Positions 10,506-20,412 of a DNA stretch of 64,000 bases are shown here, piece by piece. A program made the position numbers and the translations under genes. The notes beneath the pieces were generated by a model that ran no database searches, had not been told where the DNA came from, and worked only from the letters and a program-made list of their open reading frames with translations. Location of the stretch: positions 776,377,864 through 776,441,863 of the forward strand of contig CM057338.1 in assembly GCA_030015575.1 (NCBI GenBank), written 5' to 3'. Numbering within the stretch: position 1 is the stretch's first letter; each line of letters opens with the position of its first letter. This DNA comes from Agapanthus africanus (lineage: Eukaryota; Streptophyta; Magnoliopsida; Asparagales; Amaryllidaceae).

Positions 10506-11192
10506 GTCTGAGTTTGGCTAATATTGGCCTTTCATAGTGTTAAACACTAGTATATGCTCAGCGCTCACGTGCTCTCATGTGAGGCGCTTGAAGTAGTGTT
10601 AAGCACTAAAAATTTGAAGCGCTCACGTGGGGTCACGTGAGGCGCTTGATGTTGGCGCTGTTTCTTTGGGTTTTTTCCTTTGTTCTTTTCTGAGCGCTAA
10701 GCACTATTGGGTCACGTGGGATCACGTAAGGTGCCCCAAAAATGGAAACTGCATTTGATTTATTCCCTTTTTGCTTTATAAGTGCTAAGCACTCTTTAGA
10801 GGTCACGTGGGATCACGTGAGCCAATCTCAGTTGTCCTCTTTTGTTCATCAGGGGTGCTCACATGGGAGGACGTGATCGGCCATTACCATATTGGGTGCT
10901 AATCTTTTTACATGCCCGGAGATCTTGAGTTTTGAGACTTTCAAGCCTACTGTTTTGGAAGAATTAAATTCTTATATAGGGTTAAACCCTAGTTTTACTA
11001 AAGGAATTAAATTCCTATATTTTCTTGTAAGAATTAAATTCTTTGAACTTAGTTCTTTCCCCTAGGTTTGAATCTACATAACAGAATCTTCCCGATGAGA
11101 ATTAAATTCTCAACTTGTGGGGAGATCTACTTCTGCAGATCTCAACCAGAGGAAGAATTAAGTTCTTTTTAGAAGAGTTAAACTCTCGTGGA
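10506..11192. repeat. Series of short palindromes centred on TTAA or CTAAG
   Basis: Independent inverted repeats follow one another. AGTGTTAAACACT-type and AGTGCTAAGCACT-type units lie in 10540-10800. Then come AAGAATTAAATTCTT (10959-10973), TAGGGTTAAACCCTA (10977-10991), AGGAATTAAATTCCT (11002-11016), AAGAATTAAATTCTT (11029-11043), GAACTTAGTTC (11045-11055), GAGAATTAAATTCTC (11097-11111), AAGAATTAAGTTCTT (11153-11167) and GAGTTAAACTC (11175-11185). Words differ while the symmetry is kept. Confidence 0.85.
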
Positions 11193-11992
11193 GGCGAAGA
11201 AGAGATAAGATGTTCTCTGCTTTTCTTCTTTTCTCTTACTTAGGGTTTCTCTTTCTGTTTTCTCTCTTCACCTTGAAGTTTATGGGGGGTTCTGCTGTAC
11301 CAGACTTGAAGTCTTGGGTCTTTTATATAAGGGAGGCTGATTTGTTGGATCAGTTAAGGAAATCTCTTATTGAGAGATTTCTTAATTGATTTGAGGATTT
11401 TTTTCCACCGTTGGATCTTTGATCACAGGACTTCTGTTTTATAGAAGACATTTCTCTTGTTTTTTAACAAGATTGGGAAAATATTTTCCCATACAGAACT
11501 TATTCTGTATCTTGGTGATTTTTAATCACCATTGGATCTTTGATCCAACGGTGCTCTGACTTACAGAGCACAATCTTTCTTGTTTAGAAAGATTGAGAAA
11601 ATATTTACCAAATAGGATTTGGATCCTTGTATTTAGAATTTAATTCTATCGGCTCAGAAGGCATTTGAGAGATCTCACGTGCAGCATGTGACCCTTCATA
11701 GAATTAATATGGTTCGTTTGTATGCAGCAGTCCAAACAGAGGGAAGGCATCACGTGGTAACACGTGAGCTTTTCTTCTCTTTGTTTGTTTTATAACAGGG
11801 TCCTACACGTTTTGTGTGAAAGACGATCATGTGGTTGCACGTGAGGCTTTAATTGCTGCTTACTAAGTGGAGCCGCTTACTCTGTATACAGATGCATCAC
11901 GTGCTTGCATGTGATACTCCACTAGCGGGAAGTTTTTCCTTTCCCTCTCTGAGTCTTTTTATAAGGGATCGATGATCACGTGCTTACACGTG
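10566..11992. promoter_or_regulatory. Ten paired CACGTG (G-box-like) motifs, 10-bp spacing
   Basis: Pairs start at 10566/10576, 10624/10634, 10713/10723, 10804/10814, 10860/10870 (degenerate), 11676/11685, 11751/11761, 11828/11838, 11898/11908 and 11977/11987. Members are CACGTG, CATGTG or a close variant. Spacing is 10 bp in nine pairs and 9 bp in one. Flanks TC and GA make most pairs a 7-8 bp stem with a four-base loop. CACGTG is the G-box bound by plant bZIP and bHLH factors. Binding here is inference. Confidence 0.8.
11359..11648. repeat. Run of ten adjacent hairpins in 290 bp
   Basis: Consecutive perfect inverted repeats: GAAATCTCT/AGAGATTTC (11359-11381), CTTCT/AGAAG (11431-11447), CTTGTT/AACAAG (11456-11471), GGGAAAATATTTTCCC (11475-11490), ATACAGAA/TTCTGTAT (11491-11510), GGTGATT/AATCACC (11514-11530), TTGGATC/GATCCAA (11532-11548), GTGCTCTG/CAGAGCAC (11551-11571), ATCTTTCT/AGAAAGAT (11573-11593) and TAGAATT/AATTCTA (11634-11648). 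Loops are 0-7 bases. The stems are unrelated to one another in sequence. Confidence 0.9.
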
Positions 11993-12058
11993 ATTCTTCC
12001 ATTAGTGGGGAATTTTCCCTTTCCTTTTTCTTTCGGAATTTTTATAAGGGAACAGTAA

Positions 12059-12835
12059 TGTATGCGGTCTTATGTCTACACATGCCAGGATTGGTTTCTC
12101 GTACTTCATTACATTCACTGATGATCTCTCAAGATTCGGACATGTGTTCCTCTTGAAACACAAGTCTAAAGCTTTTGAGAAATTCAAGGAATATAAGTAC
12201 GAAGTGGAGAACCAAACGGGTAGAAGTATTAAAATCCTTCGATCTGATCGGAGAGGAGAATACTTAAGCACGGAGTTCCTGGCTATTTAAAATAGAATGG
12301 GATTCTCTCTCAGCTCACTCCTTTGTATATACCACAGGACAACGGTGTATTGGGACAGAGGTATCGCACCCTATGAGATATGGTGTGCTCTATGATGAGT
12401 ACTGCTCGGTTGCCTATTTCCTTTTGGGGTTATGCGCTTGAGAAGCCGCATACCTATTGAATAGGGTTCCGACCAAATCAGCTCCTACCACTCCATATGC
12501 GATATGGTATGGGAAGAGACCATGTCTTAAACGAGTTAAGATAAGGGGTTGTCCGGCCTATGTTGAAAGGCAAAATCCGGACAAGCTCGAGTCAAGGTCA
12601 GTTCTGTGTAAGTTTGTTGGATATCCCAAACATTCGCGAGGGTATATCTTCTACCACACCGAGGAACAAAAGGTGTTTTGTTTCTCGGCATGCCACCTTT
12701 TTAGAAAGAGGAATTTCTTAAAAAAGAAATTTGTGGTCATGAGGTAGAACAGGAAGATGTTCCAGCTACACAAACTACAGCTGATGATTTGGTATAACCG
12801 GAGGATTCAATAGTTCCTGACAAACCTCAGCCTCT
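12059..12835 (+). pseudogene. Ty1/copia pol remnant, left part (integrase)
   Basis: Plus-strand text matches the integrase region of the copia element at 18291-28977. GFSYFITFTDDLSRFGHVFL lies near 12090, NRVPTKSAPTTPYAIWYGKRP at 12457 onward, and FVGYPKHSRGYIF near 12610. It breaks off at the inserted element at 12836 and resumes at 17377. It is heavily broken and older than the insertion it contains. Its left edge abuts the palindrome-rich LTR. Confidence 0.85.
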
Positions 12836-13935
12836 TGTTCACACCATAATATTGCATTATTATATTCCCCATTCTTAGTCGTTTTAAAAATAAACGGGTG
12901 CTTTTGACGCATGTCTGCTACATATTACAGGTTACAGGTTCTTGAACAGAAAACAGTGAAAACGATGAAAAGACGATACAAAAGAGGGACTTTTGACCAA
13001 CAAGTAGAAGGATTCTAGTTAAGCCTAGACGAAGAACAGCTCACAATTAACAAGGCAGCGCAAGGTCCAAGATTACAAAGCGAACAGTTAAAAGTCCACT
13101 GCAAATTGTTCACTGGAAATCTGGAAGAGAACCAGAAGCTAAATTAAGAAAAGATATAAAGAAGTAGAACGACCAAACAGCCCAGAACCAAGCCCAAAAG
13201 TTTCATTATGTAAGCCGACCAATAGGCCGCGGAACCGCGGCCCAAGCCCTACCCATGCCGCGGTTCCGCGGCCGTCTACTGCACGTGTCGGTGCAGAAAA
13301 ATTGTGGCGGTGCGTCGGTGCGTTTGTTGGGATTTTTAGGGGGTATTTTCGTAATAGCTGATGTGCGAGTCATTATAACCCTAGGATTTCCTATCCTATA
13401 TAAATAGGAACTCTAAATTCTGTATGAGGCTATGCCTCTTTTCATTTCACAAATTCAGATCTGTACAGCGTTATTTTTTGGAGAGAGCCATCAATAAAAA
13501 TTAGTAAGTTACATTTATTTCTTGCTTTAATTCTCTTTTAATTTAGAATGTCTTTTAATCCACTAATGAGCGAGTAGTCTCCTCTCTTGTCAGGGTTAGG
13601 CTTAGGGGAAGTTGAGAGATCAAAGGTTTCCTTACCGCTTTCAATAACCTATTTTAGAACAATTAGATGTTATGGTAATTATCAATAAAGTGGATTAGAA
13701 TCTTTTGGGAAGATGTTTCTTCCTCTAGGTTCTTGTCCTTCCTTTATCGATCCTTACCCTAACCTCCATGGAAAACATGCGCACCCGGTCCTTTATACTA
13801 CGGTATCACTGTTACCTCGAGGGTAGGGTGCCGCAGGGAGCGGTGTGTGCGTGTATGCATGAAGTTCTAATTTCTTAGGTGTGAAGGGGTAAGAAAGGGG
13901 TGAGAGATCTCATCTCTCAAATCAGACCTACCCAT
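12836..13935 (+). repeat. 5' LTR of the 12836-17371 element
   Basis: Matches the 3' LTR (16615-17371) over its first 750 bases. It contains a perfect 17-bp GC hairpin (13225-13273), a telo-box-like ccctagg and a TATA box (tataaatagg near 13398). The downstream part is partly in inverted order compared with the other LTRs of this family. The right edge is approximate. Confidence 0.65.
13225..13273. other. Perfect 17-bp GC-rich hairpin in U3
   Basis: The left arm 13225-13241 (GGCCGCGGAACCGCGGC) pairs exactly with 13257-13273, leaving a 15-base loop. It is strongly GC-rich inside AT-rich LTR sequence and lies about 125 bp upstream of the TATA box. A diverged copy lies at the same place in the 3' LTR (about 17004-17052). 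Confidence 0.9.
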
Positions 13936-14009
13936 ACCCAATTGAAGCCCACAACTCCGGTTTTCCATCAATTGTCCCAAATGATTCACCAGTTGAAAAT
14001 AAAAACGAG

Positions 14010-15101
14010 TTGTGTGATTTTGTAGTGCTTGATTTGCCAAATTGTGAAGAACCCCTTTCGAGTGAAACCACACCTAATCCTTTTGAACTTTACACCTCCA
14101 CTCTAGAACCTAAATTGATAAATATCCATGCTTTTGATGAGGTGTCAGAAAAAATTTATTTTCACTTGATTGAAGATATAGACGCCGGGAATATTTCGGA
14201 TGATGAACCTGTCGATTTGATTGAAATTTTATGTCCAATTCATCATCCCGAGTCATTAATTGTTTCTCCCGAACTTCATATGCATCTTGATTTTGATGAT
14301 AATGGCATGGATGAGTTAAATATTGAGGAGACTTATGAGGATAGTGCTGAGGAGAGTATTGAGCAGAATATTGAGGTTGAACCATTTTTGTTTGATGTGT
14401 CGGATTTTCCAATTCATCCTCCTGAACCTTTAACTGCTATATCACCCTCCCTCCTTTCCGTCGTTCCGACCACGCAAAAGATCACGCTTGGAGACTGTGA
14501 GCTTGAAAACTTTCCCTTTGAATCTGACACAGTTCTCACAGACGATAACGATTACGACTGTTTCACTTTTTCGGACGATGTTGATGTCTCACCGCTCGAG
14601 TTTGAGTCCTTTGAATTTTCAGATGAGTTAGTTGAACCATCAGACTCGGTTACTTACAGTCATTTCGAACCATTGATGGAATCTTTCCAGTTCGAGACAG
14701 TTTACTACGGTGAGAATGAGACTATCCCTAATTCACTCCCTTTCGTCCTTCCTACCGTTCCTACCGTACAAGAAACCGTTACGCTTTCATCTCCAATACC
14801 AAGTTCGGCGTACCCATGCTTTCTTGTGAATCTTGAGGGATTTGACCCCATTTCTCGACGGGTTGATAGATTAGCACAATCGCTTTTAACACATCGGTCA
14901 TCACAAATTGTGCTAATTTATTCACTCGATTTACACCTTCAAGATCGTGCTACACTTCTTTCTCTTTTTCGCCCTTCTTCTTCTCCACCGAGACCATATT
15001 CTCCCTTTCTTTCCACACGGTCTCGTGTGTTTCTCATTTCTTTCTTTTACATCCCATTCTTTCACCAACCCTACCATTACCACGATAAGATCTTTGAATA
15101 G
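14010..15101 (+). CDS. Acidic ORF of unknown function in a non-autonomous LTR element
   Basis: An open frame of 363 residues rich in Asp, Glu, Ser, Pro and Phe. The first two thirds are acidic and probably disordered (for example DSAEESIEQNIEVEPFLFD near residue 115). The C-terminal part is better conserved with the sister copies at 51193-53206 and 44188-46296, around YPCFLVNLEGFDPISRRVD (near residue 270) and AQSLLTHRSSQ. I see no zinc knuckle, protease, RT, RNase H or integrase motif and do not recognise it. In the fullest sister copy the protein starts further upstream, so this one is partial. Confidence 0.6.
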   Translation: MCDFVVLDLPNCEEPLSSETTPNPFELYTSTLEPKLINIHAFDEVSEKIYFHLIEDIDAGNISDDEPVDLIEILCPIHHPESLIVSPELHMHLDFDDNGMDELNIEETYEDSAEESIEQNIEVEPFLFDVSDFPIHPPEPLTAISPSLLSVVPTTQKITLGDCELENFPFESDTVLTDDNDYDCFTFSDDVDVSPLEFESFEFSDELVEPSDSVTYSHFEPLMESFQFETVYYGENETIPNSLPFVLPTVPTVQETVTLSSPIPSSAYPCFLVNLEGFDPISRRVDRLAQSLLTHRSSQIVLIYSLDLHLQDRATLLSLFRPSSSPPRPYSPFLSTRSRVFLISFFYIPFFHQPYHYHDKIFE

Positions 15102-16614
15102 TTGGTGCTAACCTTTGGCTTGTGTAAGGCCAAGCTTAAGTTTGGGGGGAACCTTGTTGTATATATATTTTTGTTTTTCTTTTAACAATAAAAATTAAAA
15201 AAAATTTATAAATAAATAAACAGGGGAGTGCCGACAATTTTGACCCTCTTGGTGTGACATGACAGTGAGGACACTGCCAAGTTTAAGTTTGGGGATATGC
15301 TCGGTACGTCTTCTTCCTTCGCATTCATTTGTACATATTTTTTGCATTTGCATATTTATTTGAAAACCCATAAAAATTGAAAATTTTTGAAAAATTATAA
15401 AAATTATTGTATTCAATTTTGGCCATAATTAACTTGAGTTTGACAAATAGGTTAACTTGCTAGGAACAACTAGATCTTAGTCTTAGTGAATTAAAAACCC
15501 TAAAAATAACCTTTCTTAAAGTTTAACGGTAGAAAGTATATGTCTTTGTAGTTTATTTAGAAATAGGCAAATTTTGGGTTCATTTCTTGGGCTAAGTCGA
15601 AACGAAGGAAAAGTAATGATATTTTTATTAGAGTATAAGTTTGAAAAATAATTCCTAGCTTAAATCTAGATTTTGAAAATGTATACCCTACAAATTTGCA
15701 CAATCACGCACCTTGAAACTTGGAATAGGAGAGGAGACCTTGAAATGCTCTTGTCTGAAGTCCTTAGTATAATGAAAATAAAAGAAAAAAAAGTGTGAAT
15801 AAAGAAAGAAAAAAATGAACACTGGTTTTTTGTGATTACTTAAAACTGCAAAAATAGAAAAATATTTAGCGAGGGTGCTTCATACCTAGTGCCTTAGACC
15901 AACTGGTTTGGGAGTCACTGCTAAAAGCCTTGGGTGTTGCAAGACTAGGAATTACGCTTTAAAGTGCAAACATATCTTGTAATCGGTCGTTGGTACCTCA
16001 AGAAGTATTAACGGTCGCATGAAGGATGTGTAAGCACAATTCAATTAAAAAATTCACCTACTAATAAGTGCTTTGGACAAAAGGACAAGAGTATGATTGC
16101 TTGATTTGAATTTCCAAGTGTAGGGGTGATTTATACACACACGTAAGGATATGTGATTGGAGTTTAGATGAGAGAAAGGAATGAAGAATAGAACTTGTAT
16201 CTTTAGTAGAGTTGATAAAAATTCCTAAGTGGAGATGGAACCCTAGAATAAAAACTTAAGAGATGCCGAAAGCTAAGTAGGTCTGCAGAACATATATGAT
16301 CTTAAGTTAAATGATGAGGAAGTGTGAAAAATATGGGTGGATGATTTATGAGTCGAAGATAATAGAATTCCTTGTTAGAAATCCTAATTGGAGAATTAAA
16401 GTCGAAAAAGCCAAATTGATAGGATTTTGTGGGTAGTATCCGCTTAAAACCCTCAGGAGACAACACTCCTCCTACTAGGGACACCTAGAGGTTTAACAGC
16501 TTGTTGCACGAGCTCAGTGCAATCGCGTTCCCTGCGAAAGTGCGGTTAAGTTTTTTATGGAGAATAAAAAAAAAGTTTGCTCGAGGACGAGCAAAAGATA
16601 AGTTTGGAGGTATT
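15102..16614 (+). other. Long non-coding region with three purine tracts before the 3' LTR
   Basis: About 1.5 kb between the ORF and the 3' LTR with no credible gene. It holds three tracts of the form aagtttgggg at 15138-15150, 15285-15295 and 16600-16610. The last is preceded by tcgaggacgagcaa, a common end signature of plant Athila/Tat-type elements, and abuts the LTR. The same three-tract layout recurs in the sister copies. Confidence 0.7.
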
Positions 16615-17371
16615 TGTTCACACAATAATATTGTATTATTATATTCCCCATTCTTAGTCGTTTTATAAATAAACGGGTGCTTTTGACGCATGTCTGCTAC
16701 ATTTTACAGGTTACAGGTTCTTGGACAGAAAACAGTGAAAACGATGAAAAGACGATACAAAAGAGAAACTTTTGACCAACAAGTAGAAAGATTCTAGTCA
16801 AGCCTAGACGAAGAACAGTTCATAAATAATAAGGCAGCGCAAGGTCCAAGATTACAAAGCGAATGGTTAAAAGTCCACTGCAAATTGTTCACTGGAAATC
16901 TGGAAGAGAACCAGAAGCTAAATTGAGAAAAGATATAAAGAAGTAGAAAGACCAAACAGCCCAGAACCAAGCCCAAAAGTTTCAGCATGTAAGCCGACCA
17001 ATAGGCCGCGGAACCGCGGCCCAAGCCCTACCCATGCCGCAGTTCTGGGGCCGTCTAGTGCACGTGTCGGTGCAGAAAAATTGTGGCGGTGCGTCGGTGC
17101 GTTTGTTGGGATTTTTAGGGGGTATTTTTGTAATAGCAGATGTGCGAGTCATTGTAACCCTAGGGTTTCCTATCCTCTATAAATAGGAACTCTAAATTCT
17201 GTATGAGGCTATGCCTCTTTTCATTTCACAAATTCAGATATGTACTGCATTATTGTTTGGAGAGAGCCATCAATAAAAATTAGTAAGTTACATTTATTTC
17301 TTGCTTTAATTCTCTTTTAATTTATAATGTCTTTTAATCCACTAATGAGCGAGTAGTCTCCTCGCTTGTTA
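16615..17371 (+). repeat. 3' LTR of the 12836-17371 element
   Basis: Starts TGTTCACACAATAATATTG and is highly similar to the first 750 bases of the 5' LTR, including a TATA box (tataaatagg near 17179). Its outer edge is fixed by the second cctct duplication at 17372-17376. It is shorter than the 1.4-kb LTRs of the sister elements. Confidence 0.75.
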
Positions 17372-17376
17372 CCTCT

Positions 17377-18155
17377 CCACAGATCTAGTAGGGTTCCTCA
17401 TCCGCCTGAGAGATACTACGGTTTTCTCAATGACAGTGGGAGCGAGAATTGCATCATGGAAGATGATGACCCAACTAGTTTCTAGCATGCCATCACGAGT
17501 GGGGACTCTGTGAAATGGCTGGATGCTATGCGATCTGAGATGGAATCCATATACGCCAACTAAGTATGACTTTGGAAGTTGCACCTATAGGGGTAAAACC
17601 CATCGGGAGAAAGTAGATCTTAAGAAGGTTTTTGGTGTAGATGGAAAATTTAAGACTTTCAAAGCTAGACTTGTAGCAAAAGATTTTCGTCAATAACCAG
17701 GTGTGGATTTTGACGAAACCTTTTCTCCAGTGGCTATGCTTAAGTCCATCAGGATTAAAGCAGGCATCGCGGAGTTGGAACATCTGTTTTGTTGTGGCAG
17801 TCAAAGAGTTTGACTTCATCAAAAAAGTAGATGAACCTTGTATACGCAAGAAGGTTATAAAAAGTAAGGTTGTCTTGCTCGTATTATACGTGGATGACAT
17901 ACTCTTGATATGAAATGGTGTTCCTATGGTACACTCAGTCAAGCTCCTCTTATCACAATGTTTCTCCATGAAGGATCTGGGTGATGCTTCTTATATCCAG
18001 TGATTAAGATCTATAGAGATACATCTAAGATGATGTATCATACTCACTAGGTGTAGTGAGTATGTGTCAATCAGATCCTGGGGAGAAACGCTGGATAGCT
18101 GTGAAGAACATTCATAAGTACTTGAGAAGCACTAAAGAAACGTTCTTGGTGTTAC
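17377..18155 (+). pseudogene. Ty1/copia pol remnant, right part (reverse transcriptase)
   Basis: Continuation of the remnant at 12059-12835 after the inserted element. Plus-strand fragments read PPERYYGFL-like text, FDETFSPVAMLKSI near 17710, an SWNICF motif near 17775 and VLLVLYVDDILLI near 17875, all known from copia reverse transcriptase. Near 18060 it reads like the YQSNPGENHWIAVKN stretch before RNase H. It is heavily broken and ends at about 18155. Confidence 0.85.
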
Positions 18156-18290
18156 AAATATGATTTGAGATATTTTTACACCATAGTTCATCACCTGATT
18201 ATCTTCTTCATCTCATTTTCTTTTTCTAGCTTTTGATAAGGCGAAGAAAGAAAGAGATAAAAATAATTCTAAATTGAGCAAAATACCTAC
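18156..18290. other. Unassigned flank of the copia insertion, left side
   Basis: AT-rich sequence that I cannot assign to an element. It ends in cctac (18286-18290), the target duplication of the copia element starting at 18291. The same locus continues at 28983. Confidence 0.6.
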
Positions 18291-20288
18291 TGTTAGGTTT
18301 ACCTAGCACCTCATGAAGGGTTTGGAAGCATCACATGTGTCAAAATCAAATTTTTATGGTGCTAAGTGAACATACAAAGAATCATCATTAGAAATTTAGG
18401 GTTTCATATCATTGACATCATCACAAGTAGTAAAAGCTAGGGTTTTGAGAATACAACCTTTATAGCTCCCTACGTTAGACTCCTTGGCTACTTGAGGGTT
18501 GGAAAAAAGTCCGCTTGAGATCCTCTAGGTCCACGATGATCCACCCGGAGTCCTCTTTGTCCAAGCTTGAAACTTCACAAGATCAAGAGAAGAAATGGAA
18601 GCTAACACTCTTCACTAATGGGCAAGACTAGTGTAGAATGGTGCTGTGGTTGGTTTTCTCACTTCAAAATCCTAACTTGGTAACTCTTTTGCTCACTTGA
18701 GAGAACTAGAGAGCAAGAGAGAAAGGAGGAAGAAGATGATGGCTTTTTAAACTCAAGATAATGATAAGCTTGTTAAGAAAATGAGAAAATGAAAATATAT
18801 ATATTTTCACTCTCTCATTCTAAACCATAGTTGTAAAATATCTTAGATATTTTAGTTTGGAACAAAAATGACCATAGAAAATGAATCATGGTTAATTCAA
18901 GGGGTTAGTGCAAGAATAAAAGATTAAACCATGAAACAATTTCCATTTTCATTTTCCTTTTTTCAAATAAATAATATCCATATATTTTACATATGGTGTG
19001 AGTCTTATATTGCCACCATCTACTATATCAACAACCATGATAACCATTATGTATGCATGTATGTGTGCATGCACATCCTATGTGCATGAATGGAGAATGA
19101 ATGCATACATGCGTGCATAAATCATAAAGACAAGAAAGGATTTCAAGTGGGAAACTAATGGTTAATGATAAATCAACACTTGATTTAGCAACCCGGTCGT
19201 ATCATATACGACCCGACCAAAAGCAAGCCGCCCGATTAATATACGGTATCTCATATGCGCATTTTAACCGGGTCCACACGCATATCGCATATGCGCACCA
19301 CATCGTTTCGCCTAGACTAGGTAACTCTATTGTGGGACTCTAAGACTCGTCAATACGCCGGCAGTGGGTGATGATCATATCAAGCACCCCCAAGCCGCAA
19401 GCGGTCGGCTAAACGTAACGGCCACCCGGGTATTGAGCGATCAGAAGAAAACAAGCGAACCTGTTACAACTCCCATCGAGCCAACCGGCAACACTACCGT
19501 ACAGTCCGGTCTCTTTGTCAGATATGCTGCATATCGAGTCTAGGGATGGTAACGTCGACCCCAATAACTCAATAAGTCGTGCCGATGAATGGTCTATAAC
19601 AGATCGAGAAATTACTGATAACACTTACCAGTAAATCTCAACAGCCCTGGCCTGGGACTTACTGATATAGCCAATCGAGTACAGTACAGCATCAACTCCC
19701 AATACCGGGAGAGACGAAACCCCTCCTATCGCTCATCGCCTTCATGTGTCTCAGGACTGTACCCAATGGCCACCTGTTTGCACGACTAAGTAGAGCCGTG
19801 GTAAGGTGGCAATCAAAGTACTGTGGGAGAACACACAACTCTATGACGATCTCGGGTCTACAGACTAACCTGCACCAGTGTCACCTGAGAACTGCTATCC
19901 GACGATAGATATAATTCCATATAGGAGTTCTCGGTGAGTCCGTCCAGTGTACTCAGTCATCACTGAGCACCCGTATACGATCTCGATGTCAAACATCGAT
20001 GAATGTGGGAACATCCATCGCCCATCATATGGGTCTAGTATCATATACGCTAGTCTACTCTGGTATATCGATGCCCCGTCTCGATACACCTACGACTAGG
20101 GACATTCCAGGATATGCTTATAAACTACAGATGTCCCACTAGTATGATCTCTATCATAATCACAGTAGTCAAGTCTATATTCTCTGGGCTTTATCAACAT
20201 GTGTGAATGAATAAAAGCATGATCAAATCAACATGTCAGATAAAGAAGAACCAGATAGCATACTATCATGTCGAGCAAGAATGTACAC

Positions 20289-20348
<60 letters not shown>

Positions 20349-20398
20349 AATACATCCACTATCAAATAATGGCCTCTAGGGCATACATATATCCAACA
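18291..20398 (-). repeat. 3' LTR of the copia element
   Basis: 2108 bp, ending at the purine tract (plus strand atctcccactt from 20399). It holds an AT dinucleotide run at 20292-20340 near its minus-strand start. The small open frames inside it also appear in the other LTR and are not genes. Confidence 0.92.
20292..20340. repeat. (AT)n microsatellite in LTR
   Basis: About 24 AT units. Equivalent runs are at 28869-28919 in the partner LTR and 59501-59547 in the related copia LTR, all about 60-120 bases inside the LTR's 5' end. Confidence 0.97.
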
Positions 20399-20409
20399 AT
20401 CTCCCACTT
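20399..20409 (-). other. Polypurine tract of the copia element
   Basis: The minus strand reads AAGTGGGAGAT directly before the LTR start TGTTGGATAT. It is the usual start point for plus-strand DNA synthesis. The same tract is at 59626-59636 in the related element. Confidence 0.85.
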
Positions 20410-20412
20410 GCA

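Larger units (their letters stand above)
1..12058 (-). mobile_element. Ty3/gypsy LTR retrotransposon, Tat-type, partial and broken
   Basis: Reading leftward on the minus strand the order is LTR, primer site, two leader ORFs, gag, a protease/linker region, RNase H, integrase, then a long repeat-rich 3' region with an ORF in the opposite sense. The RNase H style (TNNEAEYE), the gag (FEWYSELP) and an extra antisense ORF between pol and the 3' LTR are known traits of the Tat lineage. The left end lies outside the window, so no target duplication can be read. Coding parts are broken in many places, so this is an old copy. The right edge, where copia-like coding begins, is approximate. Confidence 0.8.
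9397..12058 (-). repeat. 5' LTR of the Tat-type element, palindrome-rich
   Basis: About 2.6 kb of non-coding sequence to the right of the primer site. It holds a 22-25 bp repeat array (9970-10245), a long run of short inverted repeats and ten CACGTG-type pairs. It shares cccgtggattgtatac (9728-9743) with the 3' side of the element (2448-2463). The second LTR is outside the window, so the outer boundary is set only by the start of copia-like coding at about 12059. Confidence 0.6.
12836..17371 (+). mobile_element. Non-autonomous Athila-like LTR element inserted in a copia remnant
   Basis: It begins TGTTCACACCATAATATTGC and is flanked by cctct on both sides (12831-12835 and 17372-17376), a clean 5-bp target duplication. 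LTR sequence is present at both ends, and the second copy starts at 16615 just after the purine tract aagtttggagg. The interior holds one acidic ORF (14010-15101) and no pol. Part of the first LTR and leader is rearranged relative to the other copies in the window (61714-63109, 48767-50134), so it is a broken copy. Confidence 0.8.

Noticed and set aside
19158-19624. Small frames inside the copia LTR, repeated at 27734-28200
   Set aside because: They occur in both LTRs as part of non-coding sequence and change freely. Nothing suggests a protein.
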